DNA of 64,000 bases, from assembly GCA_030656615.1 (NCBI GenBank), contig JAUSOY010000005.1, positions 1 through 64,000 of the forward strand, written 5' to 3'. How positions within the stretch are numbered: the stretch's first letter is position 1; every line of letters starts with the position of its first letter. Under the pieces are notes generated by a model. The model did no database searches and was not told the DNA's origin. It was given only the letters and a program-made list of their open reading frames with translations. Of this stretch, positions 7,358 to 17,776 are shown in pieces. The DNA comes from Bacteroidales bacterium. Its GTDB lineage: Bacteria; Bacteroidota; Bacteroidia; Bacteroidales; TTA-H9. Made by a program: the position numbers and the translations under genes.

Positions 7358-10300
7358 TTATTCGACTTCAATTTTTCGTGATTCGGATCGAGCCGAGAAA
7401 CCCGGTGTGTACAAGCATTGTGCTGTAGCATATCCTGCATTGTAATTACCTGATGCCTGCACAAATACGGAGTATTCGATGATGTGTTTTCCCTTGGTTA
7501 AAAAATCGAAGAAGAAATCGCTGCTTGCATCACGGCTTACCTGATAATAATTGCCGCCACTGCCCCAACGATAGCCCGAGATCACATCCACAGGTTCTAC
7601 ACCCGAGGCCCGGAAATCGCGCAAATGAACAAAATCAAGACTTCGGTCGCTGCTCATTATCAATCGAATGGTTAATTTATCGCCTTTATGAAGTTTTTGA
7701 TTTCCGGTAACAGGTACAAGTATTTTTCCCGTTCTACTGTTTTTTTCGAGATATAATTCCCGTCGGATTTGAAGCCCCGTCTGCTGACTCTCAACATTTG
7801 AAATGTCATCGAAATATTGAAGGTAGACAGCTCCCCAGGCGATACCCGAATCGGGATTGATAATTTTTAGTTCAGCAAAATCGTCAATCGACTTTTTACC
7901 GGTATACACTTTTTTAAAATATCCGGTACCAACCTGAGCATTAGCAGGGATTTCAAGTGGTTTACCGGAGGTTAGAATTTTGATGCGTTTTCCGGTATTC
8001 AGTAAATCGCCGCCACCGCTCATCAGGGCAAATACGGCATCGGCTGTGCCGGGTCCATTTTCCCACATTCGGGTTTGCTTTTGTTTAAGAAGCCATTTTT
8101 TTAATTCATTGGCGGCCTTCCGATTCTGAACGATTTTCTGGAAAGCTTCAATTAACACAGACTGCGATTGAACGGCAAATGCATTGCGGTAAGCACGCGC
8201 ATTTTCACGCCAGAACATTCCCATTTCCTGATCAGATAATGAACGTTCCTGCAAAGATTTCATGATGAGGCCGGCCGTTACCTGATCCTTATGTTGCCAT
8301 AATGCAATGGCCATCAATGCCTGAAGATAGTTGTCCTGTTCTTTCCAGTTTTTTGTGCATAATCCAAAATAGTGGTCCATCATCTTCGAATATTTTTCAT
8401 TCAAAGGAAATTCGCCGGTCAGTTTTGTGCGACTATATAAATACTGCACATGAACAGGGAAAAGCATATCGCGGTAGTTCGCGGGTTTTTCGCGGGTATA
8501 ATCATCCATCATTCGTTCATCAAGATAATTTACCGCATCCTCAATGGTGATTTTTAAGTCGGGATATTTCTCGGTTTTAATAATGCCGTTTTCGAGGAGC
8601 TTACTGATTCCGGTGATGATTATTTGTGTGATGTAGCGGGAATCAGGCATTCCTTCGAACCATGAAAAACCACCATTGCTCAGTTGCATTCTGCTGAGGG
8701 TCTTCAGATTTTCTGCAATATCGTTCTGCAAACGGTTGTGATTAAACAGCTCTCCCAGATTTTGTCTTTGTTCTGTTTCAATGATAGCATCAGCAACCCA
8801 GGGGGATTCATTCAGTAATATCTGTTTCAGTGATTCATTTTTATTCAATTCCGACTTTAAATCACCGGGCGTGGCTTTCCATGATGCAATAACCTCCTGA
8901 ATGCCCGGATTGGATTCGGCGATATAATTCGCCAGCCAATTGGCATATAAAGCCCTGAAAACAGCATCTGCACTTTTGTATTCTGGAATTCGCAGCCATG
9001 GAAGTGCCTGTATGGCGTACCAGGCCGGGTTAGTGGCAAACTCTATGGTCAGGCGTGTATTCTCATCCCCGGTAACTAATGGAGGGAGATTGGGTCGGAA
9101 TTCGGAAATGGAATTGGGATTAACGTATAGCGGTAAGGTGTTTGTAAGCCAAACTTTCCCGGGCAGAACGGCAATGGCATCTTCCATCGCATCTGTATAG
9201 GTTTTTGTGTGGGCTTCTATGGTATACACCAGCATTCCCGGCCTTGCATTTACATTGAGCCACTCCTCAATCGTCTGTGTTTCACGAGGCAGCAAGAGTA
9301 ATTGCTTTTCTTCAGGAATTTTCCCCATGATATCTTTTGAGGCATTTTCTCCACCGGGATATCGGAATCCAATATTTAATCTGCAGGGAAGGGTATCATC
9401 TGTTTGGTTGATGACGCGTACGGCAAATTTAATCTGATCGCCTTGACGAAGAAAGCGGGGTGCATTGGGTAAAACCATCAGAGGTTTGCTGGTAGTGATT
9501 TCCAGAGTTTTTGAGCCGTTGGCCATATCGGGGGTATGGGCTAAAAGCATAAGCTTCCACTTCGTAAGAGCATCCGGTGCTTTAAACTGCAGAACAATAT
9601 TTCCGGAGTCATTCGTGCGCATAAAAGGATAGAAAAATGCCGTTTCGGCGAAATTCTTTCGGATTTCGGGAAGGGGTTCTGATTGGGTAGAGACTTCCTT
9701 GTCTGCTTCCATTACTGCAGAAGATTCCACAACCATATCATCATTCATCTGCATAATAACTTCTGGATTTCGGGACGATTTTGAAAGCCCACCTACCATT
9801 CGGAAATCACCCCTTTGGTTCATGTAGGAACCAATCCCATACCAGTTGTATTGATTATATCCTTTATCAGGAATATCAGGCAGTCTGATTTCTTCTGACC
9901 ACCACTGGCTTGCATGGGCCTTGCCAAAATTCCCCATACTTTGCCAGTCAATACTGTTCTGACGCAGCTGAAAAACGCGGATATTCCACTGATGAGGCAT
10001 AAATGCATCCAGAGAGGCATCGTACATACATCCGAGTACTTCTGCATTCTTAATCGTTTTTCCTTCCGATTTCAGGGTAAATCGGTATTCGTTACTGCTG
10101 CCTGGAAGTATGTTGCTGCGAAAATGCCTGGTGTGAATTTGTAGTTGTTTTGATTTATCTTCAACAGTAAGGTTTGTTTGTCCTGTGTAGAAACGCCCGT
10201 TTTTCACCATGAGATACCGGAGGCTGTGGATTCCAAAGTCGTTTTCGGGAAAATTTACGTTGATTTTGATTTGATTATTCTGAAGTGTTTTCCATGTTCT

Positions 10301-13300
10301 TTCAGTGATTCCATCGGGACGAATTACTTCGAAAAGCATTTTTGCATTCTCGAAGGAAGATCCCAACAGCACACTTACTTCGGAGCCAGCTTCCGGATTT
10401 TCGGAAGGCCACACAACCCATTCGGGAGTTTGGTAAGGATTTTTTGTGCCCTGAGCATCATAAAGAATAAAATACTGTTCGCTTTCCCCAACTTTTTGCT
10501 TGTCTTGCAATACAGTGCTAATGATTTTATATACACCGGGTTCCCATTGTTGCATTTTAGATGGTTTAAAAAGGCTGTCAGCAGGCATACGGAAGTTTTG
10601 AAACCAAACCCTTCCACGAGGGATATAATTGCTGAAATTGGTCATATTCACTGGCAACCAATCGCTGTACATTTTGATGATATCGTCATCGATGGTCTGT
10701 AAAGTTTCAACAAAAACCGGATTATTTAGTGGAGCTTCCATGCGGATTATCTCAATGCTTCCACCCAATGGGAGCGCTTTTCCGGCGAGGTTATTCACCT
10801 GGATTTTCATTTTTCCGGGATTCGCTCGGTCCACTTTTTCTTCAATGCTTATTCCGATGAGAATATTTTTTTCGGCGATTTGTAAATGAGCCATAGCTGA
10901 ACGGGTTTCTCCACTTTCGTCACTAATACGGGCCTCAACCGAAAATGTATAAATGGGATTTGGAAGTTTCAGCATCTTATCGGGTAAAGCTTTAAAGCGG
11001 ATTACAAATTCTCCCTTTTCGTTGGTTTGTGTTTCTCCGGAATAAATGACGGATTCTCCTCTGGATGGAATATACGAGCGCAGATAATAGTATGGATCCA
11101 TCTGCGTACGATTTACACTAAACTTTACCATTGCTTTGGAAATTCCAAATCCCGCCAGGGCTTTTGCATCTCCCTTCAGAATTACAGAATCGCCGGGTTT
11201 GTAAGCCGAGTCGGGCGTCATTATTTTAACTTCAAAAGTAGGACGCTTATATTCTTCTACCGAAAATACCACTGATCCATTTTCCGATTGAATATTAAAC
11301 CGTCCGTTAAGGCTTCCTTCTGGAAGGATAAACTGACCGCTAGCCGACCCAAAAGCATTGGTAAGCAGTTCCACATCCTTCACGTTTTGTCCATTCGCGT
11401 CCCGGAGCGTAAAGGTGATTTTTCTCTCTTTTTCGACACGATATGTATCCAGTTTTCCCCGAATGGCAATGGTTTTAAAATACACCGTTTGCCCCGGACG
11501 GTAAAGGCTTCGATCGGTAAAAATCAGGACACGGCTTATTCCGCTATTATCTTCTCCGCCCGGTCGGCGGTATATATTATCAAGGATAAGCGTATCGTTA
11601 CGATACGTAATAATTTGTTGGTATTGGTGCCACTGCTTATCGCCGATCGGTTTCCAGATTCCGAAACCCTGTTCATTACTGACGAAAGATTGAACTAATT
11701 CATGTTTCCAGGCTCTTGTTTTGGGGACATATTTTTTCTGGTACAGACCGATAGTGGCTTTTGCAATGGGTTGACCTCCTTTGCGGTCCATCACCAGTGT
11801 CTGTGTTTCTTTGCCTTTTCCGCTGGTAAGGGCACTGAGGCTACTCACCTGAAATCCCACCAGGGAAATAATGCGTGGTGGATTTTTTTTCTCTTTTTCG
11901 GAGGATAAAAGCATCACATAATGGCCATTCTTCAGAGCAGGAATGGTAAATTTTTGATGGAAGATCAATGGCGAATTAAGACTGTCGGGAAGAAATAGAA
12001 GTGTTTTAACAGCCGTATATGCATCGAATTGTTTGAAGTTGTCTTCCGGATTTTTATTCTGCATTTGTTGAAATACATCCGGATGAACTCTTACCACTTT
12101 AATATGGATATTATCAATATTTTTATAATTTGCCTGAATTTCAAAATTGATGTCTGGCATTAGGATTTCATGAATGTCGAAGCTTAATTCCGGAGTCATT
12201 AATTGATGAAGCAGATGCTGACACAGACGGCTACCCCTTGATTCCGGGAAGCGATGAATGGCATTCTTACAGAGGTTTATGGCTTCAAATATTTTTCCGG
12301 GTTTTAAGGGGTCATTGATAATCAGCGAAGCCAGGGTATACTGGATTTCTGTACTCACCTCATCTGTATAAAATTTAGATAAAAGTTTTTCGAGGGAGAC
12401 AACATATAAACTATCACTTTCTGTAAGGGTATTATTTTGGGAAACATAGGCCAGCCGTTGTAAATCCGTATCAACCAGACTATAAATGTCTTTTTGCTCA
12501 ATTCTGAATTTGAGCCATTGCTGCATTATGCCAAGTGCCTGAATTGTAAAATCGTGGTTTAATTCTTTCGGCGATTTAATTTTTACAAATTCAGCTGCTT
12601 CATCGAAATAGTATGGATGATCGATTTGAAATTGTTTGACAGGGCGGGTTAGGCCCGATTCGGGATTCATGAAAAACTGAAAGGCGGTGTAGGCCAGAAA
12701 GTCGTACAGTTTTGGCTGAGCGTGAAATCCCTGCGCTGCCGTGTCGAGTATCGGCAGGTATTCGGTGGAAGCAATATTTTGAGTTATTTCCGGTGCCGTT
12801 AATGAAAGCTGATAATGAGCCGCAATGGTGTCGATAAGAATTCGGGCGTCCCATTCTTTGATGTCCTCCGGAATTTTACCACTTAAGCGGCTGCGTTGTA
12901 AAATCGACCAACGGTTTTGATTGTAAAACGAATAATACAATCCGCCCATAATGCTATGCAAAACCTGTGTAAGTGGTGGTTTTGATGAATCCAGAAGCTT
13001 AAGTGTTTCTGAAAGTGCTTTTTCATACGTGTCTTCACCAAAATCAGCATACATGCCATTGGTAAACATTAGTGCTTTAATGAGTTGAGGATGATTTTGA
13101 TCGACCAGCGCTTGTTTCTTTATTTTTTCAACGATTTCTATTGCTGAGCGAGGCTGCCTCAGGTTTTTCAAGCTATCAGCCTTTTTCCATTCCTTGATAT
13201 AATCGAAGGGTTTAGAAGATTTTTCAATGGAATTCAGTGAAGTAAGAGCAAAAAGCCCAAAACTGACAGAAAGCAGTATGAGAAAGAATATTCGTGTACG

Positions 13301-13327
13301 CATGGCTTTCGATTTTTGTTTTTTCAA
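7358..13327 (-). CDS. Giant alpha-2-macroglobulin family protein, no thioester
   Basis: A 1989-residue exported protein of the bacterial alpha-2-macroglobulin family. It starts with a signal or anchor segment (residues about 11-28) and a long helical/TPR-like N-terminal region (to about 400). An MG2 domain carries the hallmark TDRSLYRPGQTVYFK near residue 600. Further macroglobulin domains follow, then the A2M domain near residue 1240 (APDALTKWKLMLLAHTPD), an alpha/alpha-toroid-like region around 1400-1750 with GGFSWFEG, and a C-terminal receptor-binding-like domain. The CGEQ thioester motif is not present, so covalent trapping by that chemistry is unlikely. In Bacteroidota such genes are common; a role in protease inhibition or envelope protection is inferred. 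Alternative start: M9. Confidence 0.9.
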   Translation of the reverse strand: MKKQKSKAMRTRIFFLILLSVSFGLFALTSLNSIEKSSKPFDYIKEWKKADSLKNLRQPRSAIEIVEKIKKQALVDQNHPQLIKALMFTNGMYADFGEDTYEKALSETLKLLDSSKPPLTQVLHSIMGGLYYSFYNQNRWSILQRSRLSGKIPEDIKEWDARILIDTIAAHYQLSLTAPEITQNIASTEYLPILDTAAQGFHAQPKLYDFLAYTAFQFFMNPESGLTRPVKQFQIDHPYYFDEAAEFVKIKSPKELNHDFTIQALGIMQQWLKFRIEQKDIYSLVDTDLQRLAYVSQNNTLTESDSLYVVSLEKLLSKFYTDEVSTEIQYTLASLIINDPLKPGKIFEAINLCKNAIHRFPESRGSRLCQHLLHQLMTPELSFDIHEILMPDINFEIQANYKNIDNIHIKVVRVHPDVFQQMQNKNPEDNFKQFDAYTAVKTLLFLPDSLNSPLIFHQKFTIPALKNGHYVMLLSSEKEKKNPPRIISLVGFQVSSLSALTSGKGKETQTLVMDRKGGQPIAKATIGLYQKKYVPKTRAWKHELVQSFVSNEQGFGIWKPIGDKQWHQYQQIITYRNDTLILDNIYRRPGGEDNSGISRVLIFTDRSLYRPGQTVYFKTIAIRGKLDTYRVEKERKITFTLRDANGQNVKDVELLTNAFGSASGQFILPEGSLNGRFNIQSENGSVVFSVEEYKRPTFEVKIMTPDSAYKPGDSVILKGDAKALAGFGISKAMVKFSVNRTQMDPYYYLRSYIPSRGESVIYSGETQTNEKGEFVIRFKALPDKMLKLPNPIYTFSVEARISDESGETRSAMAHLQIAEKNILIGISIEEKVDRANPGKMKIQVNNLAGKALPLGGSIEIIRMEAPLNNPVFVETLQTIDDDIIKMYSDWLPVNMTNFSNYIPRGRVWFQNFRMPADSLFKPSKMQQWEPGVYKIISTVLQDKQKVGESEQYFILYDAQGTKNPYQTPEWVVWPSENPEAGSEVSVLLGSSFENAKMLFEVIRPDGITERTWKTLQNNQIKINVNFPENDFGIHSLRYLMVKNGRFYTGQTNLTVEDKSKQLQIHTRHFRSNILPGSSNEYRFTLKSEGKTIKNAEVLGCMYDASLDAFMPHQWNIRVFQLRQNSIDWQSMGNFGKAHASQWWSEEIRLPDIPDKGYNQYNWYGIGSYMNQRGDFRMVGGLSKSSRNPEVIMQMNDDMVVESSAVMEADKEVSTQSEPLPEIRKNFAETAFFYPFMRTNDSGNIVLQFKAPDALTKWKLMLLAHTPDMANGSKTLEITTSKPLMVLPNAPRFLRQGDQIKFAVRVINQTDDTLPCRLNIGFRYPGGENASKDIMGKIPEEKQLLLLPRETQTIEEWLNVNARPGMLVYTIEAHTKTYTDAMEDAIAVLPGKVWLTNTLPLYVNPNSISEFRPNLPPLVTGDENTRLTIEFATNPAWYAIQALPWLRIPEYKSADAVFRALYANWLANYIAESNPGIQEVIASWKATPGDLKSELNKNESLKQILLNESPWVADAIIETEQRQNLGELFNHNRLQNDIAENLKTLSRMQLSNGGFSWFEGMPDSRYITQIIITGISKLLENGIIKTEKYPDLKITIEDAVNYLDERMMDDYTREKPANYRDMLFPVHVQYLYSRTKLTGEFPLNEKYSKMMDHYFGLCTKNWKEQDNYLQALMAIALWQHKDQVTAGLIMKSLQERSLSDQEMGMFWRENARAYRNAFAVQSQSVLIEAFQKIVQNRKAANELKKWLLKQKQTRMWENGPGTADAVFALMSGGGDLLNTGKRIKILTSGKPLEIPANAQVGTGYFKKVYTGKKSIDDFAELKIINPDSGIAWGAVYLQYFDDISNVESQQTGLQIRRELYLEKNSRTGKILVPVTGNQKLHKGDKLTIRLIMSSDRSLDFVHLRDFRASGVEPVDVISGYRWGSGGNYYQVSRDASSDFFFDFLTKGKHIIEYSVFVQASGNYNAGYATAQCLYTPGFSARSESRKIEVE

Positions 13328-13346
13328 TGCAATAACAATACCAATT

Positions 13347-13354
13347 CAAAGGTA
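13347..13354 (-). promoter_or_regulatory. Candidate -7 element for the macroglobulin gene
   Basis: On the minus strand this reads TACCTTTG (consensus TAnnTTTG), 20 bp before the ATG. A -33 partner is not obvious. Confidence 0.4.
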
Positions 13355-13371
13355 ACTAATCAAATAGGGTA

Positions 13372-13403
13372 TTTGTTTTCGTTTTTTCAAAAGATTACAT
13401 TTG
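13372..13403 (+). promoter_or_regulatory. Candidate promoter for the ArsC-like gene
   Basis: TTTG (13372-13375), 20-bp spacer, TACATTTG (13396-13403). Both elements match the Bacteroidota consensus. The 5' leader to ATG 13496 would be about 85 nt. Confidence 0.45.
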
Positions 13404-13495
13404 TTTTTGCCAAAAGTGATCCCTTGTAGCGGATAATTTTTTTACATTGAATCCAAAGTGCACACATTTGACTGACATTAAAAAAAGGTTTGTTT

Positions 13496-13855
13496 ATGAT
13501 CAAAATATATCACAATTCGCGCTGCAGGAAATCCCGTGCAGGATACGATTTACTAAAAGCTGCGGGATATAATCCTGAGGTCGTAGAGTATTTAAAAACC
13601 CCATTAACCTTGGCCGATTTTAACCGCATCCTCTCAAAATTGAATGTGCCGGTCCAAAATCTTGTACGGACTCAGGAAGAATATTTCAAAAAGCAATTGA
13701 AGGGTAAGAAATTTTCTGAGCGGGAATGGATACAGATATTAATCGAAAATCCTAAGCTTTTGCGCCGTCCGATTATCGAAACAAAACTTAGGGCTGTAAT
13801 AGGCGACGATGCTGAGAATCTGGAAGATTTTATAAAAAATCTGGATATCCCTTAA
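13496..13855 (+). CDS. ArsC/Spx-family arsenate reductase-like protein
   Basis: A 119-residue thioredoxin-fold protein. The active-site cysteine is in NSRCRKSRAG near the N-terminus, and the family arginine is in LLRRPII, as in glutathione/glutaredoxin-dependent arsenate reductases (ArsC). YfgD-like relatives share this pattern, and no other ars gene is nearby, so arsenate may not be the physiological substrate. I use ATG 13496; the frame also opens at TTG 13490, two codons earlier. Confidence 0.85.
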   Translation: MIKIYHNSRCRKSRAGYDLLKAAGYNPEVVEYLKTPLTLADFNRILSKLNVPVQNLVRTQEEYFKKQLKGKKFSEREWIQILIENPKLLRRPIIETKLRAVIGDDAENLEDFIKNLDIP

Positions 13856-13956
13856 ACAAGACCAACAAATAGTGGTTTCTACTTCATTATGCCAATTACC
13901 CGGTTTTATAGAAATAATAGACATACCAAAATCAAAGCAAATAAAATCCAATCAAC

Positions 13957-15351
13957 ATGAAAACTCGTACCGAAAAAGACACCATGGGGCTGGTAGAAGT
14001 TCCTGCCGAAAGATACTGGGGCGCACAAACGGAACGTTCGCGCGGTAACTTTAAAATTGGCCCTGAGGCATCCATGCCCACAGAAATTATTCATGCTTTT
14101 GCCATCCTCAAAAAAGCGGCTGCTCTGGCAAATTTTGAGCTGGGGGTTCTGGCTGCTGAGAAAAAAGACCTTATCGCCCAGGTTTGTGATGAAATACTAC
14201 GTGGCGATCTTTCCGGTGAATTTCCTTTAGTAATATGGCAAACCGGCTCCGGAACACAAAGCAATATGAATCTGAATGAGGTCATTGCGAACAGAGCCGA
14301 AGTACTGCACGGGGGTATTCTTGATGGAAATAAGACCTTTATTCATCCCAATGATGATGTCAATAAATCTCAGTCCTCCAACGATACCTTTCCTACGGCT
14401 ATGCACATTGCAGCCTACAAATCGGTGATGGAAATTACGATTCCGGGTATCGAAAAATTGAGGGATACTTTGGCAGCTAAGGCTGAAGCCTTTAAAAACG
14501 TTGTTAAAACGGGCCGTACACATCTGATGGATGCTACTCCTCTAACACTTGGGCAGGAGTTCTCTGGCTATGTAGCTCAACTGAATCATGGATTGCGAAG
14601 CATGCGTAATGCGCTCCCGCATCTTTCGGAACTGGCTTTGGGAGGAACCGCTGTAGGAACAGGATTGAATACACCCAAAGGCTACGATGTTTTGGTAGCA
14701 AAGAAAATTGCTGAATTGTCGGCTTATCCATTGGTAACAGCTCCCAATAAATTTGAAGCTCTTTCGGCTCACGATGCCATAGTGGAGGCTTCTGGTGCTC
14801 TTAAAACTCTGGCTGTAAGCCTGATGCATATTGCAAATAATATACGTTTATCGGCTTCCGGCCCCCGTTGTGGAATCGGTGAACTTCATCTTCCTGAAAA
14901 TGAGCCCGGTTCGTCCATTATGCCTGGTAAGGTAAATCCAACACAAAACGAAGCTTTGTCAATGGTTTGCTGTCAGGTGATAGGTAATGATGCTGCGATT
15001 GCAGTTGCAGGTACGCATGGACATTTTCAGCTGAATGTATTTAAGCCGGTTATGATATCCAATTTTCTGCAGTCGGCCCGTTTATTGGGCGATGCAGCAG
15101 TATCTTTCAACGATAATTGCGCTATTGGTATTGAGCCCAATGAAGCTTTCATCAAGAAAAATATGGAAAATAGTTTGATGTTGGTCACGGCACTAAATAC
15201 CCATATCGGTTATGAAAATGCGGCAAAAATTGCCAAAAAGGCGCATCACGAAGGATTAACATTAAAGGAATCAGCAATGGCTTCCGGATTGTTATCTTCA
15301 GAAGATTTCGATAAATGGGTTGACCCATCAAAGATGACAGGAAGCTTATAA
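13957..15351 (+). CDS. fumC: Class II fumarate hydratase
   Basis: Interconverts fumarate and (S)-malate in the TCA cycle; iron-independent homotetramer. The 464-residue length is typical. Visible family segments: [14 protein letters not shown] (98-109), [29 protein letters not shown], and the signature [11 protein letters not shown] at 318-328 containing the catalytic serine loop. It stands alone on the plus strand and is followed by a strong terminator, so it is probably monocistronic. Confidence 0.97.
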   Translation: MKTRTEKDTMGLVEVPAERYWGAQTERSRGNFKIGPEASMPTEIIHAFAILKKAAALANFELGVLAAEKKDLIAQVCDEILRGDLSGEFPLVIWQTGSGTQSNMNLNEVIANRAEVLHGGILDGNKTFIHPNDDVNKSQSSNDTFPTAMHIAAYKSVMEITIPGIEKLRDTLAAKAEAFKNVVKTGRTHLMDATPLTLGQEFSGYVAQLNHGLRSMRNALPHLSELALGGTAVGTGLNTPKGYDVLVAKKIAELSAYPLVTAPNKFEALSAHDAIVEASGALKTLAVSLMHIANNIRLSASGPRCGIGELHLPENEPGSSIMPGKVNPTQNEALSMVCCQVIGNDAAIAVAGTHGHFQLNVFKPVMISNFLQSARLLGDAAVSFNDNCAIGIEPNEAFIKKNMENSLMLVTALNTHIGYENAAKIAKKAHHEGLTLKESAMASGLLSSEDFDKWVDPSKMTGSL

Positions 15352-15372
15352 GATTATTGTTTTTAACGATTT

Positions 15373-15405
15373 ATGCCGTTTCCTTTTTCAGGGAACGGCA
15401 TTTTT
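15373..15405 (+). terminator. Terminator of fumC
   Basis: Hairpin ATGCCGTTTCC / GGGAACGGCAT followed by five T residues, 21 bp after the fumC stop codon. Confidence 0.8.
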
Positions 15406-15578
15406 GCTATTTTAGAAAGTGTTTTCAATAAACAATTGGTCAATGAAATTCAACAATTCATCCATAAAATCTACAGTTCATCGCTTTTAACTTTTTTCTA
15501 CTTCACATCTTTTTCACTTTTGTACAATCAAAAGCACAGATTCGCAAGAATTGTCAATTATTTTGTAAACCTGATCGA

Positions 15579-15586
15579 TAAATTTG
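15579..15586 (+). promoter_or_regulatory. Candidate -7 element for the TonB receptor gene
   Basis: TAAATTTG matches TAnnTTTG, 18 bp before ATG 15604. It supports the short start over the upstream in-frame extension. Confidence 0.4.
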
Positions 15587-15603
15587 TACTTAAAAAATAC
15601 ATT

Positions 15604-17745
15604 ATGAAGTATATAGGATTATTTCTTTTTTTAATCATCTTGAATCCGCTGTACGCTCAAACGAAATTGTCGGGCAGTGTAAAATCAGGAAATGGGAAAA
15701 CGATACCGGGTGTTAATGTTTACCTTAAAGGAACTTTCGACGGAGCCTCCAGCAATGAATCCGGAATGTGGTCTTTTAATACCGATGAAAAAGGACAACA
15801 AGTATTGGTATTGAGTATGTTGGGCTTTAAAACAAAAGAAATTGATGTAAATCTTTCCTCAGCATCGATGAAATGGGACGTAGTTTTGGAAGAAACATTC
15901 AATGCCCTCGAAGCCGTTGTAATTTCTGCCGGAACTTTTGAAGCCTCCGATGAACGTAAGGCCGTTATTTTAAAACCACTCGATATTGTCACAACTGCCA
16001 GCTCTGCAGGCGATATTTATGGTGCCCTCCGCACTTTACCCGGAACACAACAGGTAGGGGAGGATGGTCGATTATTCGTACGGGGTGGCGAAGCTTACGA
16101 AACCCGTACGTATATGGATGGTATGCTTATTCAAAATCCCTACGGGTCGCAAGTTCCCGATATTCCCGCAAGGGGAAGGTTTTCGCCCATGATGTTCACC
16201 GGAACTATTTTTAGTACCGGAGGTTATTCGGCGGAGTATGGTCAGGCATTATCATCAGCATTGGTTTTAAAAACTGCCGGATTGGCTGAGAAAACGCAAT
16301 CAGGCGTTTCTATCATGAGCGTTGGTGGAGGTTTGTCACATACTTACCGTGCCGATAAAAATTCCATATCCGGAAGCATCGACTATGCTCATCTGGGGCC
16401 ATACTTTGCGGCAGTAAAACAAAATCTGACCTATGATAAGGCTCCGCAGGGATTTTCAGGAAATGTAATGCATCGCTGGCAGAATGGAAACGATGGAATG
16501 CTGAAGGTTTTTGCTTCATTTGATATGGGTGATGTATCCATTCAATATCCTTCGTATGACAGTGTCGGAACGATTGTTCCGGTGAATTTATCGAATCGTT
16601 CGTCTTACGTAAATTCAGTATATACAGGCAGTCTGGGACCGGGGACCACCTGGCAGGCCGGTACTGCTGCCTCATATAATTTTGACGATAGGGCTATTGA
16701 CGGCGATAAAATCAAGAATTCCCAAAAAGCGATACAGGGTCGATTTACCGTAACGCATGAGTTTTCTCCTCAATATCGCTTGAAATCGGGTATGGAATAC
16801 AATCTGAATCACGAAATTCAGGATTATACAGCAAAAGCTTCAACACAAACTTATAGTACACTGGTGGAAGATCATACGCTGGCCGGATTTGCCGAGGCGG
16901 AAGCAACACCATCCATGGGTTTTGCCATTCGTGCCGGCATACGTTCAGAATATTCGAACCTGATTAACAAAGCCAATATAGCACCACGTTTGTCGATGTC
17001 GTTGAAGACAGGAGCCAATGCACAGATTTCCGCGGCTTATGGGCGCTTCTTTCAAACACCCATCAACGATTATGTGCGCTTTACCCATGATCTGGATTTT
17101 GAAGTGGCCAATCATTACATCCTGAATTATCAGTTTGCCGCCAACGACCGCATTTTACGGGCTGAGGTCTGGCATAAAACCTATGATAAAATGGTGCGTT
17201 ACACCTCGCTCTATAATCCTGATCCCAACGCTTATTCTTCTGATGGATATGGTAAAGCCAGTGGTTTTGACCTGTTCTGGCGCGATCAGAAAAGTATTTC
17301 CATGCTCGATTACTGGGTTTCATATTCTTATACCGACACCAAACGCCTGTATCGCGATTATCCGGTTGAAGCAACACCGTATTACGTTAGCAAGCATTTA
17401 TTGAGTATCGTTTCAAAATATTATGTCGGGAAAATTAATACACAGTTTGGACTTACCTGGACCATGGCTTCCGGCAGACCATTCAACAACCCCAATGATA
17501 CAGAGTTTATGAACGGGAAAACAAAGCCTTATTATGATTTAAGTGCCAATGCCAGTTACCTAACAGAACTTTTCGGACAGTTTACCATTATTCATTTATC
17601 AGTAAGTAATATTACAGGTTTTGAGCCGGAGTATGGATTCCATTTTAGTTCAGCCCCCGGCCCCGACGGGCAATACCGTTCATTTGCCATTAGTTCACCG
17701 GCCAAGCGGTTTATCTTTCTTGGTGTTTTCATTTCAATCGATTAA
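15604..17745 (+). CDS. TonB-dependent outer-membrane receptor with carboxypeptidase-like N-domain
   Basis: A 713-residue outer-membrane protein. Order: signal peptide (residues 1-18, ending LNPLYAQ); carboxypeptidase-D regulatory-like domain (LSGSVKSGNGKTIPGVNVYL through about residue 95); plug domain with LRTLPGTQQVGEDGRLFVRGG and a GGYSAEYGQALSS segment; then a beta-barrel ending FIFLGVFISID, whose final residues fit a barrel end. The 77-residue extension to an upstream start covers AT-rich leader DNA and the fumC terminator, so ATG 15604 is preferred. The next gene begins 31 nt after the stop codon and is probably cotranscribed. The transported ligand cannot be told from sequence. Confidence 0.9.
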   Translation: MKYIGLFLFLIILNPLYAQTKLSGSVKSGNGKTIPGVNVYLKGTFDGASSNESGMWSFNTDEKGQQVLVLSMLGFKTKEIDVNLSSASMKWDVVLEETFNALEAVVISAGTFEASDERKAVILKPLDIVTTASSAGDIYGALRTLPGTQQVGEDGRLFVRGGEAYETRTYMDGMLIQNPYGSQVPDIPARGRFSPMMFTGTIFSTGGYSAEYGQALSSALVLKTAGLAEKTQSGVSIMSVGGGLSHTYRADKNSISGSIDYAHLGPYFAAVKQNLTYDKAPQGFSGNVMHRWQNGNDGMLKVFASFDMGDVSIQYPSYDSVGTIVPVNLSNRSSYVNSVYTGSLGPGTTWQAGTAASYNFDDRAIDGDKIKNSQKAIQGRFTVTHEFSPQYRLKSGMEYNLNHEIQDYTAKASTQTYSTLVEDHTLAGFAEAEATPSMGFAIRAGIRSEYSNLINKANIAPRLSMSLKTGANAQISAAYGRFFQTPINDYVRFTHDLDFEVANHYILNYQFAANDRILRAEVWHKTYDKMVRYTSLYNPDPNAYSSDGYGKASGFDLFWRDQKSISMLDYWVSYSYTDTKRLYRDYPVEATPYYVSKHLLSIVSKYYVGKINTQFGLTWTMASGRPFNNPNDTEFMNGKTKPYYDLSANASYLTELFGQFTIIHLSVSNITGFEPEYGFHFSSAPGPDGQYRSFAISSPAKRFIFLGVFISID

Positions 17746-17776
17746 TTATTTAAAAACCCTATTAAATTCTACAATT

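Noticed and set aside
10178-10702. 174-residue plus-strand ORF inside the macroglobulin gene
   Set aside because: It is the antisense of a clear long gene, with no domain or start signal; the same applies to the other antisense frames there.
15373-15603. N-terminal extension of the TonB receptor
   Set aside because: It starts within the fumC terminator hairpin and would bury the signal peptide 77 residues inside the protein.
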